A stretch of 64,000 nucleotides of DNA from the NCBI RefSeq assembly GCF_032854445.1, contig NC_088300.1, positions 62,720,984 to 62,784,983 of the forward strand, in the 5' to 3' direction. This DNA is from Liolophura sinensis. Taxonomy: Eukaryota > Mollusca > Polyplacophora > Chitonida > Chitonidae. The notes under the pieces are model-generated. The model made no database searches and was not told the DNA's origin. It saw only the letters and a list, made by a program, of their open reading frames with translations. Positions within the stretch are counted from its first letter, which is position 1, and each line of letters starts with the position of its first letter. This document shows, one piece after another, positions 11,140 through 25,042 of the stretch. The translations under genes and the position numbers were made by a program.

Positions 11140-13793
11140 CTGGAAAAACCACAGGCGTAACATTTAGGTATCACACATTTCAACTCCATCACATCTTTCT
11201 TCTCTAGGAGAATACAGGTAAATCATTTCAAATCAGGGTATGCATAAAATCTGGAATTTGGAGGGGATGTCAGAGAAAAATGTCATCAATCAGCACATTT
11301 CTTTTGGTTCATACATGCATTTTTGTGATATCACACATTTCTCTACGATGCGTGCAGCATGCATGTAGACGTTTACTCTTCCTAATGAAAAAAAAAAGGT
11401 TTCCTACAGCTGAATCTGGAAAGAGTAACCACTGTAACAAAAACAAAGACATCAAACTGAAGTGTCTATTAAACAAACACTGAAACCATTAATGAACATA
11501 TATGGATAATTTACCACAAATGGACGTAATAAAGAGTCTGAAAACTACTGTGATTATCCCGAAAATTTGGTGATTTAAATTTCGTAAACTCTTCAGAAAT
11601 TCACCTAAGAGATTGAGGATTCCCATGTCTATTCTACTTGTGTCTGATCATCGTTACCCACAACCTCACTGAATAGATACCACTATACTTAATAGATGGC
11701 AGAGTATATGCAATATTTACACACCAGTGTGTGTATACAGATAAAAATACCCATTTCGTAATGATTTTAGCCACAAACATGGTGACAGGTGTATTTATAG
11801 GAAACCACACGCAAACTCTACAAGCATCAAGCAGATGTTTTTACATGATGGATTTGCACAAATTGACCGTTTTTTTTTTTATAGATGATGCACACAGACA
11901 ATGCAAGTCGATCAATTATTACAAATACTTGTAAAGAAATAAATTAAAATAACGGCACAGGCCACACACGAGAGATAGGGAACACACAAGCACACAACTG
12001 GACATATGAGTGTGAAGTGACCGGAAATAAATCATTCAAACTAACTGACAAAAAAGCAAATTTAAAAATTAGGTAAACGCAAGCAGCTTTAAGCAATACA
12101 GAAAGTTGCATTAGCACTGGCCAGTCTGTATACAAATTCACATTCAGGTAATTCTGAGTTTTCCAAAGACAAACAAATCAGACCCAAAATGCACCTTTCT
12201 CCATAACCTGAAACATTTAGTTTTTCTGCATACATTTTATTTACTTGGCTTGTGTTCTTATGCCATAAATTTTAAATAATTTCTATATCCCAGAAAACAA
12301 TGTCTCTTCATGGTAAAAACAAATATGTTTCATAATGCAAAAGTCATTTGTTTTGTTAGATGATTGAATAATTTATTGATTGATTTCCAGGTTAAGGTTG
12401 AATGATTTAATAGAAAGCTGGCACTTGGTGGAAAAGTTAAGTATTAATGAGAAATACAAGGGCTGAGTCCGACATGACCACTCTTGCATAATCCTGCCTT
12501 TAAGAGGAATCCTGTGTATTACAACCAATACAGCATGCATTTACTGCTAAACTCATAGATGGTTACAATGTCGAACAGTGCATGTGGACTAATGGTAGGA
12601 AGAAGACACATGTTGGGGAGTACACATGTTTTCAGATGGTTACATTATTTTAACATCCAGACATAAATGTGGCATTACTGACAGTGAAGCCCCACAAATC
12701 ACAGCAAGACATCAGCAGTTTCTGAACAATTCGGCCAACTGTATGTATTAAATGTGAACTGCAAAGTTTTGAAGCGAGATTCAAAAGTTATCAGAATAAA
12801 TCCATGGTGATAATTGTGTTAGATTTTTCTGTTATTTTGTACAAGTTGTATGGTAACATGCAACTAGTAGCAAAAATGTATGTTTTGCCAGAAATTAACC
12901 TAAAAAATCTTCTCCATGGATTCTGAAAGAGTCATGACATCAAAGTGGCCCCGCTTCAGTTGGATCACTGTCAATCACATACTGTCAAAAAAATACACTG
13001 CTATATTTTTTTAAACATGCATGAAGGACACCACCAATGTCACGACATTCCAAAAAACAAAGAGACATAAGCAATTTACATTGGGCAGTTAAAGATATAT
13101 GTTGAAAATACCAAGTGAATTATTTTCACCAAATAAACTTCCAAAATCTTCCACAATAACTACAGAAGGCTGCAGTGAACAACTTTCATGAAATTTAAAC
13201 CGGTTCTTGTTCACCTTTACATTTTTTTAGATCAAACTTACCTTTCACATGCAGTGAGAGACTCTACTGCCAAGTAAAGCCTACCTTGTCTTCCACTACC
13301 TACTTTCTGACTTACCTTGTTCAAATCAGCAGTTCAATTACGGGTACAATGGTATGGAATTAATGAACAATTTTAATGGCATTTATTTAGAAATACTGTA
13401 TGGCTGGCTGAAAGGCTAAGAATCGGCTGGTTAAAGAAATGCAAACAAGAAACTTGTGGTAGAATGGAAAAGCACTTTATCAGCATTAGTGCATTGTTTA
13501 CTACATAAGGAAAGTTCATCAATCATGACGTCAATGGAGTAGAAATCTTGCGATTATCCAAATCTACTTTCTCACATTTTACATAAAGCATATCTCTTCA
13601 TGTGGAGAGCTTTACAATGGACCTACTAAGAATGACCGAGGTCAAAAGAGGAAGTTATTTTCTGATTATAAGCAGAGTTGTTCTGCTCACCTGAAAAAAA
13701 TATAATTATTAAACTTGGAGAGAAAACAAGGTGAAATAAGCTAAAAAACATATCATTAGGAAGCACAAATTCACTTGGTCAGCTGAAACTTAC

Positions 13794-14040
13794 CTGCTGA
13801 AAAGGTACGTCTCTTAAAAAGCATTCTCTGTGAGAGAGCTCGGTTTTCACAGTAGGACTGTGAGCGCTTCAGGTTTCCCTGGCCTGGGGGGTGCTTAAGG
13901 AGGGACATCCTGCTGAAGGCAAGTCTCACCGGGGAGGGGACATGGCGATAGCCCATTTCCTTGGCATCAGGACCGGAAGGATTGGGGGAGGTAGGAGATG
14001 GCACTCCGCTGGCAGTGTAGATACCAGGCATTCTGGACGA
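13794..14040 (-). CDS. OSBPL8: ORP8-like, alternative first coding exon
   Basis: The frame is open through 247 bases. The donor GCAG|GTAAGT leaves phase 1, which fits exon 11066-11139. The left boundary looks like an acceptor (CTAATGCAG|TCG), but if exon 2 were joined to it the frame would hit a TGA about 24 codons in. It therefore probably starts its own isoform, either at the ATG at 14031-14029 (A at -3) or, if transcription begins upstream, at 14046-14044. The encoded ~80 residues are Pro/Ser-rich and then strongly basic, including NLKRSQS and LFKRRTFSAG, which look like basophilic kinase or 14-3-3-type sites. ORP8 and ORP5 N-termini differ between isoforms and paralogs in other animals, so alternative N-termini are plausible here. 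Confidence 0.68.
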
Positions 14041-14279
14041 CTGCATTAGTACACAAAACCAGTCACTTTTGTCAATTACTAAATGCTGATGTGATGTGGT
14101 AATTATTGCACATAAAGGTGAGGTGTTCCATGAGTAACTGAGTGGCACACACACCCTCAGTTTAACAGTATATCCAAGGAAGTATCAAACTGTCAACAGA
14201 CATCAAGCCTTGTTAAGCTACAATGAAATCCTGTTCCTTTTACACAGTGATAGCCAAGCTGGGAATCAAGGCTTTATAT

Positions 14280-15300
14280 CATAAGGTAGACCTCCAGCTG
14301 ACTGACTCTTCAGAATGTGGGCAATGGCATTATAGGCTGCTTTGGTGATGTTTTCCTTCACGTTGACCACAGCGACTCTTTATCCTCCACTAGGTAATGC
14401 AAACCAACAGTTACTAGAGTGGAAGAGAATCTGTTGTGGTCCACTTTGCTATGAGGAAATGAGCATAATCTGTGTCGTGGGGGGAGGGGGGCATTAAAGC
14501 TGTCTGTTCCTCATGCAGCTATCACTAATCCCCAGCCGTTCCTGTTTCCCTGCCGGATTCGGAGCAATCCTGTATTGGAAGGTTCACCCTTACAGCTCTC
14601 TCCCTCTCTCTGTCTCTGACAAGATATTGGTAAAACTGTTTCGTCTTGACAGTGGCCCTGATGGTCTGTTCACTGCCCCTCACTTGTCCTGATGTGTACA
14701 AGCTCTGGCTTTTGGAAGCTCTTAGTTCAGGTAGAACACAAACACAGCACTAACTCTAATTGTTCTCACTATGTAAACTGTCAATCTAATATCCATGTCT
14801 CTGGCTGCTCCACTCCGTTGTATTTCTCTGGCAGCTTGGGCCCACAGTTGGACAACTCAGTTGAGTATCAAAAGAGTGCATGAATGGCATGTGTGTAAAT
14901 GACAGGGGCTAGTTCTTAATTAGACCTTACGTAAGCCCTCATTTGTTTGGCATCCACACTGCCAGTTAGCTGATGTTGAATTGATCCACGCATATAGTCC
15001 CGTTAATGTCAGTGGTGCGGGCGGCGGATTGTGACATCCTACGAGTCCAATGACAGGTACACCGTACAAGCCTCACCTGGCTCCACGATCAGAGCTGATA
15101 ACTTGAACGTCTCTCAGAAGCCCGCTTGATGACTCCTGACCTTTAGCTCTACCTGATTTATCGGATGTCAGCGTCTCTGCCTGCCTGGGGTGCTGCCCAA
15201 TCTCATGCCATCTCATCTCCTGGTGGCGTCCAGTGTACACAGTGACCTTGTATGCCCGAACACACTCACTGCCCAACTGGCAGCCCCTGAATAAAATTCA
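14280..15300 (-). promoter_or_regulatory. Candidate alternative promoter / 5' UTR region
   Basis: This kilobase upstream of the alternative first exon is visibly less AT-rich and less repetitive than the rest of the intron. A minus-strand donor-like site, GAGCCAG|GTGAGG, lies near 15078 and could end a noncoding first exon spliced to 14040. No TATA box stands out, so this is only an inference from position and composition. Confidence 0.25.
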
Positions 15301-15625
15301 TTAGCTCACAATTACACCTATACGTGCATGTACCTCAGCCAGAGATATAAATAATAGATGTGCATCATCCTTGGGATATACAGAAGCCCTTGGGGCCACT
15401 GGAGTGTACCAACTGCAAACACATGATCTGTATATTATACACACCATACATGTATCACTACATATCTGTGGAGTATAAGCATTTCTCATTATTGCTAGAA
15501 CCTTTTTTTTCTCCCTCTTGCACACGTACATATGTGCACATCTGTGAGGACATTTTGCTATCATTTTAGTGTACATCATAGTGGTGACTGTGTACGACAT
15601 AATTTTGGTGTTTACAAAAATCCTA

Positions 15626-15850
15626 TACTGTACATATTCAACCTGTTCGACCGCTAAAGTACTTTTTCCAGTGGCAGTTGTGCACGCAATTATTACAAAA
15701 ATGACATTTTTGTCACTGAAGTTACAAGCTTCTTAAAACTGTGCCAATAACTTCTCTACACCCCATATTTCTCTGAGAATGTTTTAATATTTTTTAATTA
15801 TTTTTAATATTTGTTGCACAGGTAGTTGAAAAGGTTGAAAAATTAGGGTA
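15626..15850. mobile_element. MITE family A, copy 2
   Basis: Diverged copy with left end CTGTACATATTCAACCTGTT, right end AAAAGGTTGAAAAATTAGGG and TA flanks. The interior keeps AAAGTACTTT and AAAACTGTGCCAA. Confidence 0.65.
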
Positions 15851-15988
15851 AATTAATGTAACCAAGCTCCACTATCGGTTCACGATTCTTGGGTAAAATA
15901 AACTTTTCTGTTTAATATATGTTATACACATGTATATGTAGGAAAAGATAAAAGAGGTTCACCTTCAAACTTGCCCCCTCCTTCCTCA

Positions 15989-16018
15989 CCCCCCCCCCCC
16001 CCCCGGCCCCACCCCCCA
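15989..16018. repeat. C-rich tract
   Basis: An uninterrupted run of about 16 C followed by GGCCCCACCCCCCACC. A low-complexity tract. Confidence 0.9.
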
Positions 16019-16081
16019 CCAAAAGTGCTTTGGACTCAATCTAAGATTTGTACAATTAATAATTGTAAAAACAAAAAGGAG

Positions 16082-16195
16082 TGTCAGGAGTAAGCCACCA
16101 ACCCTTGGCAAGTAACTGATAAACTTTATCACACAAAATAGCATGTACAGATGTATGTTATACTGGTGGATGGCAAATGATCTCAGATGAACTTA
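16082..16195 (-). repeat. SINE-like family 2 fragment
   Basis: Contains AAGCCACCAACCCTTGGCAA and GATAAACTTTATCACA, then ATACTGGTGGATGGCAAATG. These align with the copy at 22958-23145. Confidence 0.5.
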
Positions 16196-19100
16196 ATCTT
16201 TGAACATATAGTCTGGAGCATGCGAGAGTTCAAGGGAAATCCTTTGCCTTCTTTGCTCACAGCAGCACCTTTTGTGTTAGAGCCACTGATATACAAGCAT
16301 CTTAACCATGACAACACCCTCCCCATTTCTCCCTCTCAACTGACATGTGTTGAATATTAATCTGTAAAGAGGCTGTAACATCTAGTGTTTTAATTCATAT
16401 GAAGGTTTCCTTTCCTCAAAACCACAGTGATAATGCTGTTTACCGGTCTCTATGGCAACACCACAATGATGAATTCTGTTTGTATACTTAAGCCTGATAA
16501 GAGCCACAACTTTTTTCTTTAAACACAATTCATCACAAAGCATGTTTTCTAGAACTGCCAATAAAAAGCCTTTCATGGTGATGCATGTATGGCATTATAG
16601 CTGCAGGCATGTTGCTGTGCCGAAAAAATAAAGCACAGTTACCAGAGATAGCATGTTTACATACGGTAATGAGTAAGTGCTTGGGGTTTAACAATTCTTA
16701 ACAATTTTTCACTCATATGAGAACGAATGAATCCTTAGAGTGCATGTAATGTGCAGAATGGACTTCCACTGCTTTTTTTATCTAGTGCTGCTTCACTGAG
16801 ATGCCTTACCAAAGGAAAGTATGCATGATTTACTAGCATGAAAAAATTGACCAAGATCACAGGAAACAAACAGGGTTCTTCTTAATGAGAGTACAAATTG
16901 TGGTATAAATCTGGTTCACCTGGCTTTATAAGATAGAACGTAGTTAACAAAGAAATGGACACACATATGGACTAATGTCAAATACTACAACATCATCCCT
17001 CTGTAAATTTTGATCAAGTGCTAAAATGTTATAGTTTGGTAAATGTGGTATTATTACCATTATTTCGAAAATCAAACATGACGGACTGTATATCATGTGA
17101 TGTATCTTTTTCAATTTTGAGTATTATCTTTGTTTTGATGGCAAATGCTCTTGCATTGGACTAACTATACATCTTTCATGTGCCTCACAGAATGGCTTAA
17201 ATGTTTACAAATTATAAGGAACTGTAAATCATTTTTTCATCAATAGAAAAGTAATTCTATTAAATCCAAGCATCATTAAGTATGTACTGCCCATGAAAAT
17301 GAAAAGGATCTAAGGGCAAATTGACCTTTTAAAAAAATCTACCAAGTTTTTAGAAGAAACACCTAAATGTATGGGATAAGTTATCATAAAATGATGGCCT
17401 CTGAGGTTTTTACTCATGATTATGTTTTCCTTTCAAGAAAAAAAAAGGTTAACAAAATGCCCCTGTACACAATACACATGTCAATATGTTTACATTTTGG
17501 GAAAACAAAATCTCAACGCCTTTAATATCCCTATCTAGATTTTTCCATAAGATTAGCTTTATTTCTTTATTTGAAACTGTTTTTACATTGCATCCTGTTT
17601 ATTTCTGTTTTTACACTGCACCCCGTAACATAACTTAAGCAAACTTACATATTCAATGGTGCATTTTTTTTCTTATTTTTGACCACAAATTTTTTCCTCA
17701 TATGCCAGGCAGACAAAATTTCCTTCATTTCATGGAATTGTTCCAAAACAATGACATAGTTCACTCAATCTACAATCTTTAACGCGGTAGAATTATGATT
17801 TTGTGTTGCTCAGAGGATACAAGTTGAAGGAAATCTTAGTTTTTAAAACCTCTATCAATATAGGTAAGAACCTGACACTTCCTGAGTCCCAGCCAAGGGT
17901 TCTAACATATACCAAAGGATCACATCTCTATTTCTTACATATATAAAAATCACTTGTACACAGGCATAACAATGATAAACTGAGAGCAGAAAAGAAGAAG
18001 TATCCAGCTGTAATTATCTTAGAGCTTATAATTATCTTTTTTTTTTTTTGGTCAAAAAAAGGAATTGAGGATTCTTCTGACATTTGTACATTCTGGCACT
18101 ATTAAAAGATCCATACTGACAAGATCACAATCATGTAACTTTGGTTGAAGAATATTTGCAGCAATTTAACTATTTTTTCCATATTCACTATACTCATGCT
18201 CTATTACCAATTTCTTTGTAAGGCCTACAATGCATATAAAATTATACCTTACCAAGAAGCAGGTGTCAAATACATGAAATGTAAAATCATTAAAAATCAA
18301 TGAAAAATTAGTAATGAAAATCAAAACTAATGATTTACCTTCCGCAACCACATCAATGCAAGGCAGTCTTGATACCTTAATGTAACGTTCAAGCACTACT
18401 ACATATGATGCACTTGACTTGATGCTGTCAGCATTGCCTGAGGTCTGATGGCGTGCACACAGTTACCCTGAATGTCAGCAGTACTTACATGATCAACCAA
18501 TCTGAGATGAATCAAACATCACAGACTGGCTGAGAGGTGATAATGCTTTGAACAAACACTATTATCAAGGGACCAGTTCTGATGGACAGTGTTTGGGTAT
18601 TACCAATGTTTGGGTATTACCTTTCTCTTACCAGACGGCACTGACCTCAACGACCTTGCATTAATTCCTGGCAGCACAGAGTTTATGTTTGGACTGATAA
18701 CTCTCTATCTGCTTGCAGTGATATAGTTGCACGTATAAAGATGTGTGCTTTCTCTCTCCAGCCACTTACCACTCCAATCAATTGTCATTAGGACAGAAAA
18801 TCTATTACCAGTACCTTAAGCAGGGCTTCATAAATGAGCAATGACAGTCGATCTTGGTTTCTGATCTATATCTGTGATATTTATGCAACAGTACTGACAA
18901 AACAACTCTGATCTAGCTTTCTGCCACAAGGAAAGGACATTTGCCACATCTTATTCAGACCTGAGCAACCCTACAATTCCATCTTTGCCTGATTAAGAAC
19001 AGAGTTGCATGCTAGCTAAGCCAAAGGTACATTACAGCAGGGAAGTACATGTACATTATTTAGAGGGTCAATGGCACTTTTCTCTGACCAGCCAAATTAA

Positions 19101-20351
19101 ACAGTCAATTCTATTTCCTACTGATAGAATTCCCCCTGCCCCCGACCCAATATGCACTTCTGCTAATTAATTATAAATTCATGATCTTTACCTTGTTTTC
19201 ATTGCAGACAAACAATTCATTTTATATTTCTTTTACAAATCTCTGGATATTAAAAATAATCAAATGTTTATTTACTCACAAATAGTAATTAGTTACACTG
19301 GTATAAACAGGTGTAGATCAATATGTATACATAACCACATGCCAGTTTTCATCACAGTTGGGAAAATAACACACAGAGTTTGCTATAATGCAGCAATACC
19401 TCTGTAACAATGGATACCAACCACTTTACTACCTGATCACGCCAAAAAAAGAGTATCCAGGATAAGTACACAGATTGGACCGACATCCAATAAAGGTTCC
19501 CCATTAGTCGGGTAAACTGATAAATGTTCTACAAACATGGTGTCAAATCAAGGAAAGTAATCAATTTTCACACTCAGTAGGCCTGCAGCCAGACGCCAAA
19601 TTTACTTTGCCAGGAAGTGATGCTGCAATTGGAGGATTCCTTGGTTACTGATTGGATAGCAGCAGTGCTACGAATGCAGACGAGTAACTACCATGTGTTC
19701 CGCATCTACAATCATGTATAAGTTAACCTGTTTTTCAGAAATTTTACTTAGAATGTTGACTACAGTATAAATTGATAGTATAAGCTCGCAAGTTAAAAAG
19801 TTTTGATATTTTGGAGCAGTATATTTTGAAATTCACATGGCCTCTGAGCATCTACTGGTTCTAGTCTTAAGACTTATGGACACACACCTATTCCCATTTC
19901 CAGAAAGTCCATAAATTCATTCACTGACTCTAAGCTAATATACTGCCACTTTGTACAGCTTCAAATAATAACAACCTGCCAACTTCTGATCCACAAGTGC
20001 TTCACAAATGTGACAGCTTTTGTGACAGCTACATGTAGAACAAGATGGGTCATGTCGATTGTGAAAGACATTACATTGTGATGTTACAACCCTAGTTATC
20101 CAAATATAAATAATCAGGCCTCAAACATCAAATAAGAATCAAGTACTGAAAGTCTGATCAGTAGATTTATGGACACTATGCCGGTGTATATGTCTCAGAG
20201 TAAACCCAGTCCAAATGCTGTTATGATCTGTAAGCTAAAGATCATGTTTAAGTCAGTACCAAACAACTGCTGCAATTCCCATCTGAACGACATACCATGT
20301 ACCCAGTGTACGTCTTGAGAATAAAAAAACAGTCTGAATGCTAACATGATC

Positions 20352-20542
20352 TACTGTAATTCTTCAAACTTTTCACATGTTCGCAAAATGTTTATTCTGA
20401 TGGCATTATTCTATGTAGACTGATAAAATTTAACTTTCTGTGAAGCCCTGAAATTGGCCCATCTCCAAAATTAACTTAAAAATGTGCCTGAATTGCACTG
20501 AAAGTTTCTCTTTCATATGCAAAAAGTTGAGGAATTAGGGTG
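20352..20542. mobile_element. MITE family B, copy 2
   Basis: Left end CTGTAATTCTTCAAACTTTT, right end AAAAGTTGAGGAATTAGGG, with the interior GATAAAATTTAACTTT and AAAAATGTGCCTGAATTGCA shared with copy 1. Confidence 0.65.
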
Positions 20543-22229
20543 GCTAGGATTTAGGCAGCATATTTAAGTTAACGAAACAAAGAACAGTCAGACTATACAC
20601 ATTGAGTGTACGAATGCCTCAAGTGAAACAATTTTTACACGTTTCACGCTACATGTATATATTGTTTTCTGAAGCATACATCATGCTGAGGATGCTCCCA
20701 TTGATAACCACACTATTAGGTTAGTGGTTCCCATATTTTGAAGTATGCCTACACTGTACATGTAAAAATGTTGGTTTTTGTGATCTTCTAAAGATGCAAA
20801 ACAAATACCACATCAGCTATCATAAGTGAAGATTGCTTTAAATCTGATAATTCCCCAACCAATGTCACTCCCCAAGCAATCCTAGTGTAAAAGTTGTAAA
20901 ACAGCATTCAAATTTTCACTTCCCCCAGAAACAGCTTCGTGCAATTGCAGGTTTCTATAAAAGTTGCCAAATCAACACTTACCTGTACCACTAATGTTGT
21001 ACCAGCTGGCACAGCTATTGATTGTTTGGCTAGAGCAAATCTGTCAAGACTCTGAGCGTGATAACAACCTCGGGTAGCAGTTATCATTTATTAACACACT
21101 CTTTGCGTAAGATACGATGTTAATCATGTTACAATCCACATGCAGCCTATAAAGACTGAGGGATTGAAATGGGAGGAATTACGGAGATAATAAAATATAC
21201 ATACATAAAAATAACCGACTTCGACTAAAACTATTGAAATGTGCACGTTAATTAATTGTCAGCTGATCAATTGTATCAATTGCTGTCATTTTAATCCGAG
21301 TATCCAAGAAACACAGGTGTCGCATATGGCCAACTCCACATGTCCTGATTACAATTTTTCTAGCAAAGAGTATCATCTTGCATCAGGATTAAAAGACTGA
21401 TCTCAGTTACAGCTGTAACTGGTCACCGCTGTTTGAAAGTATCACTTAAATGTCACTCTGAATCTTCAAGTTAATCTGCTGGCCAGTGTATCTTACTGAT
21501 TTCAACAACCGACTTCTTGTCATTTCACATAGTTCTATAAATACATTTATGACGCTGAACAGCATGTACACTGATGCAAAATGTTTAACTTTAAAGGTAT
21601 TATCTTGGTACAATGTTCAGAGGTTTAATGGCTCGGGCTAGCTTTTATTGTATAGAATCACTATGCCAAAGCACAAATTCAACATGTTTAACAGCAAACT
21701 CTCAGGTTACTGCACACCCTCATCATTATGCAGGTACATAACGGTAGCATCACGTACAGCGCTGCTTTAGGTAAATGACTTAAAATTTCACCCATATCTA
21801 ATCACTTCTAGAGGCAAATAAATGTCACAAAATATTCCTTTTGGTGCTGAAATTTACTTTTTTCCAGCAGGACATCATTCCACCCTTCAAAAAGAAAACC
21901 TGAAAATACCTTTTCAGATCAACTTTCACGGTCAGGTAAACTGTACCACAGTCTTGGGAAAAATTTGAGATCTTTAAAAACAGATCTTGATCCCCAGAGA
22001 CATGCACTAGAATATGTATATGATACTCAAGTAGACCAAGTTAAATAGATTCACCAACATAGGCATACTTCACACCTGTACACTGTATCTGCTATGATTG
22101 TTTATACTGTTTATATATATATATATATGTATATAGCTTTATGGCACAGTATACATACAGCGAGTAATGCTTCACAAAACATGTTCTATCCCACTACATA
22201 CAAAGAGATGTAAATGTCTTCAGTACACA

Positions 22230-22316
22230 AATGCAAACATTTATTGTGTCAAAATATGTTTTGACCAGTTAAGTGTGTTGCTCTTTCATGACTAGAAAGG
22301 TTGAGGAATTAGGGCA
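22230..22316. mobile_element. MITE family B right-end fragment
   Basis: Ends AGAAAGGTTGAGGAATTAGGG, matching the right end of families A and B. The left part is too diverged to delimit. Confidence 0.35.
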
Positions 22317-22957
22317 GCTGTAGCCTTATATTTGGCGATTTAATCATCAGTTTTTATAATATATACACATGGCTGAGCCGATCAGACATCATTGTGCCAG
22401 TTTATCTCTATTATAAAGTATTTTAAAAACATTATAAAACATTATCGTCATTTTACTGGCTACTGTTCATATCATATTTGAATGCTTTATTTTACTTGAT
22501 TAAACTGTTGTTTTAAGCCTGTCATACTCAAGAATTTTTCACTTATACAGGTATGATTGTCAATCAGGTGGAACAAATGAACATTTGGCATTGCAAGTGA
22601 CTTACAAGTAACTCCACTGTGTGACATGTCATCTTCGTGAAAGGCAAGTGGTCTTCATACGAGACACATGAGATGTACAGATTACTGAGATGACACATTA
22701 CTGTCTATTGAAACAACCCCTTGAAAACAATAGACTAGGAAAAACCAGACCTGATACCTTTCAGTTTGTAATATTATTAATAAACACTCATGTAATCAAC
22801 CAATCTCTCCTGTTTGAAAAGTCTGAATGCATAAGAGCTTTACATTCCAGCTGCATAAAATGCATTCACTTATAAAACAAGCCACATCCTCCACATATGT
22901 ACAAATTACCGCTTGAGGCCAGGACAATGAGAGGAGATGGTCTTGGTATATTACATA

Positions 22958-23145
22958 TTTATTCGATTATTGCTTATCCCTATATGTACTGAGGACTTTT
23001 TCACCTATACAACAGCAGTCAGTTTTCTCGGTGGAGGAAATTTCAGTGCCTGGTGTAAACCACCAAACTTTGGCAAGTTATTGACAAACTTTACCACATG
23101 TGATATACACACACCATACTGGTGGAAGATGACATGTGGTACATA
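22958..23145 (-). repeat. SINE-like family 2, longest copy
   Basis: Contains TTTTTCACCTATACAACAGC, GGTGGAGGAAATTTCAGTGC and ACCACCAAACTTTGGCAAGT. The first part parallels the main SINE tail (CACTTATACGACGGC and GGTGGGAGGAAACCGG), then the sequences part. I infer a second SINE subfamily with a shared central domain. Confidence 0.5.
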
Positions 23146-24645
23146 CACTGTAGTATGTATAAATGTGTACATAGTTTGTAAATAAACATACACAATACAG
23201 CGAGTTTCTGTATATAAAATGTAAAACATGAGATATCATTACTAATTGAGAATGGACATTCAATCTTACTTCCCACTTCTTAAGCATCAGCAGGCACTGC
23301 TTACAGTCCTCATTCACAGTAGGCACAACCATACAGGTCATGTAAAAACGATGTAAAATAAGCTGGATTATATCCTCTATCAGTATGATACAAATAGCAG
23401 GAACACAGGCAGGGAGCAGTATTGCAACCACCTGCTACCCAGCTGCTGTCTTACTCTCACAGCCATATGGCTCAAGTAGACCAGGGTATAAGACAGAGAC
23501 CATGGTGCCAACAGCATCAGTATAGCCAGGCTAATCGCCATGTTCTACTGAGGACCTGTCTCCAAGATTTCCAATACAGAAATAAATCAACATACACTTC
23601 CAAAAGCAACTCTACCATAAAAGTTCATACACCTTCTAGATGTTATGACAAAATACTGCTGTGGTTAGGAGACAAATTTGAGTAGTGTGTTGTTATTTAG
23701 CCTTGTGCACTTACTCTGTGTATGTGAATGTTCAGTTCGCTTGAGCCACTGGCAGCTGGCTGTGACTATTCCTATAATAACTAGAATTGACAAAGTTTGT
23801 GATTTTAGACGTTAACTGCAGGCTAATTAAATCAGTATGTTATAATGACTTTATTCCACTGAATACGTGCAATACTAATGCAGAATAAACAAGTCTCTGA
23901 ACGTAAGGATAATGCAAAATTTCTTCACTGAAACCTCTGAAAGTATGAACAGATGTGTGTGATAACATGGCGAAAAATTTTGGGATCACATTTATATCGA
24001 ATTGTGTGTTGTAACAAAGTGTGCTATGAGGCAGAGATGCATGTATATCCGTCCTCTTTTCTTTTTTCGTCTGAGGTCTACGATTAATAAAGCTTGTATC
24101 CATCCATCACACTTTTACACGATCAGATTCATAAACACCATGTGCACACTTCATGTACACTGGCGTGAAATAATCACAAAAAGGTGCTCTCAAAAACGTG
24201 AACTGGGCTAATGTTGGAGGTATATACACATTATATAATTACTGATCTGAGTGTCCAGGTGCAAACATTCCCTTTTGCATGCCCATTAGAGCCAATATGT
24301 ATCTACTGACAATATCACACACCTTGGTTATTATACCAGTGCCTCCAGAGTGTAAAATGATATCACTGATTTATTTATTTATTTACTACACCGATACAGG
24401 TAATGACTCAGCCCGATGGGATTATCAATCCTCCATGAAGTCACCTCAAACTATACAAGTATGCTTATGAACAATGCAAGTACCGTGTCTACATCTAAAT
24501 TGCACTAAAATCAAGATATGTCATTACGCATACATACGCACATGCTAAATTGTAACCATGCGTCGAGAAGACCTGAATTCAGGTTGTTGCGAACCTCATT
24601 GATGTTATCATGTTGAGATGTCAATAGCACGTACAGTTTCTTGAT

Positions 24646-24791
24646 ATTTGATTTATTTATTCTATTTGATTGGTGTTTTACGCCATACTCAAAAATATTT
24701 CACTTATGCGACGACGACCAGCATTATGGTGGTAGGAAACCGGAGGAAACCCCCAACCATCTGCAGGTTGCAGCCAGACCTTCCCTCATGC
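24646..24791 (-). mobile_element. 5'-truncated SINE
   Basis: Carries the tail and part of the body of the main SINE, from TTTGATTGGTGTTTTACGCC to CTGCAGGTTGCAGCCAGACC. Flanked by near-identical 13-mers ACAGTTTCTTGAT (24633-24645) and ACAGTTTTCTGAT (24792-24804). Confidence 0.7.
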
Positions 24792-25023
24792 ACAGTTTTC
24801 TGATAACCTTGTAACAGAATAGAACTGCAAAGCCTAATCTGAAGGCTAAGATTGCAATAGATCAGCCATTCAAAGATGACCTCTCAGGCACATCTATTTT
24901 CCTACACTGAGCCATTAATGCAAATACTGTAAGAGTTTCAAGCATGATATAAATTAACTATAATTTACTTTAGTAAGACAGTCACTGCACATAAACTGGA
25001 AATTATACCTGTATGACGTTTAT

Positions 25024-25042
25024 AAAAAAAAAAAAAAAAAAA
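25024..25042. repeat. Poly-A tract
   Basis: An uninterrupted run of about 19 A. No SINE body is recognisable next to it. Confidence 0.8.

Noticed and set aside
15073-15276. Minus-strand frame as a coding exon between exon 2 and the alternative exon
   Set aside because: Its donor-like site leaves phase 2, which does not fit the phase-0 entry at 14040. At most it is part of a noncoding exon.
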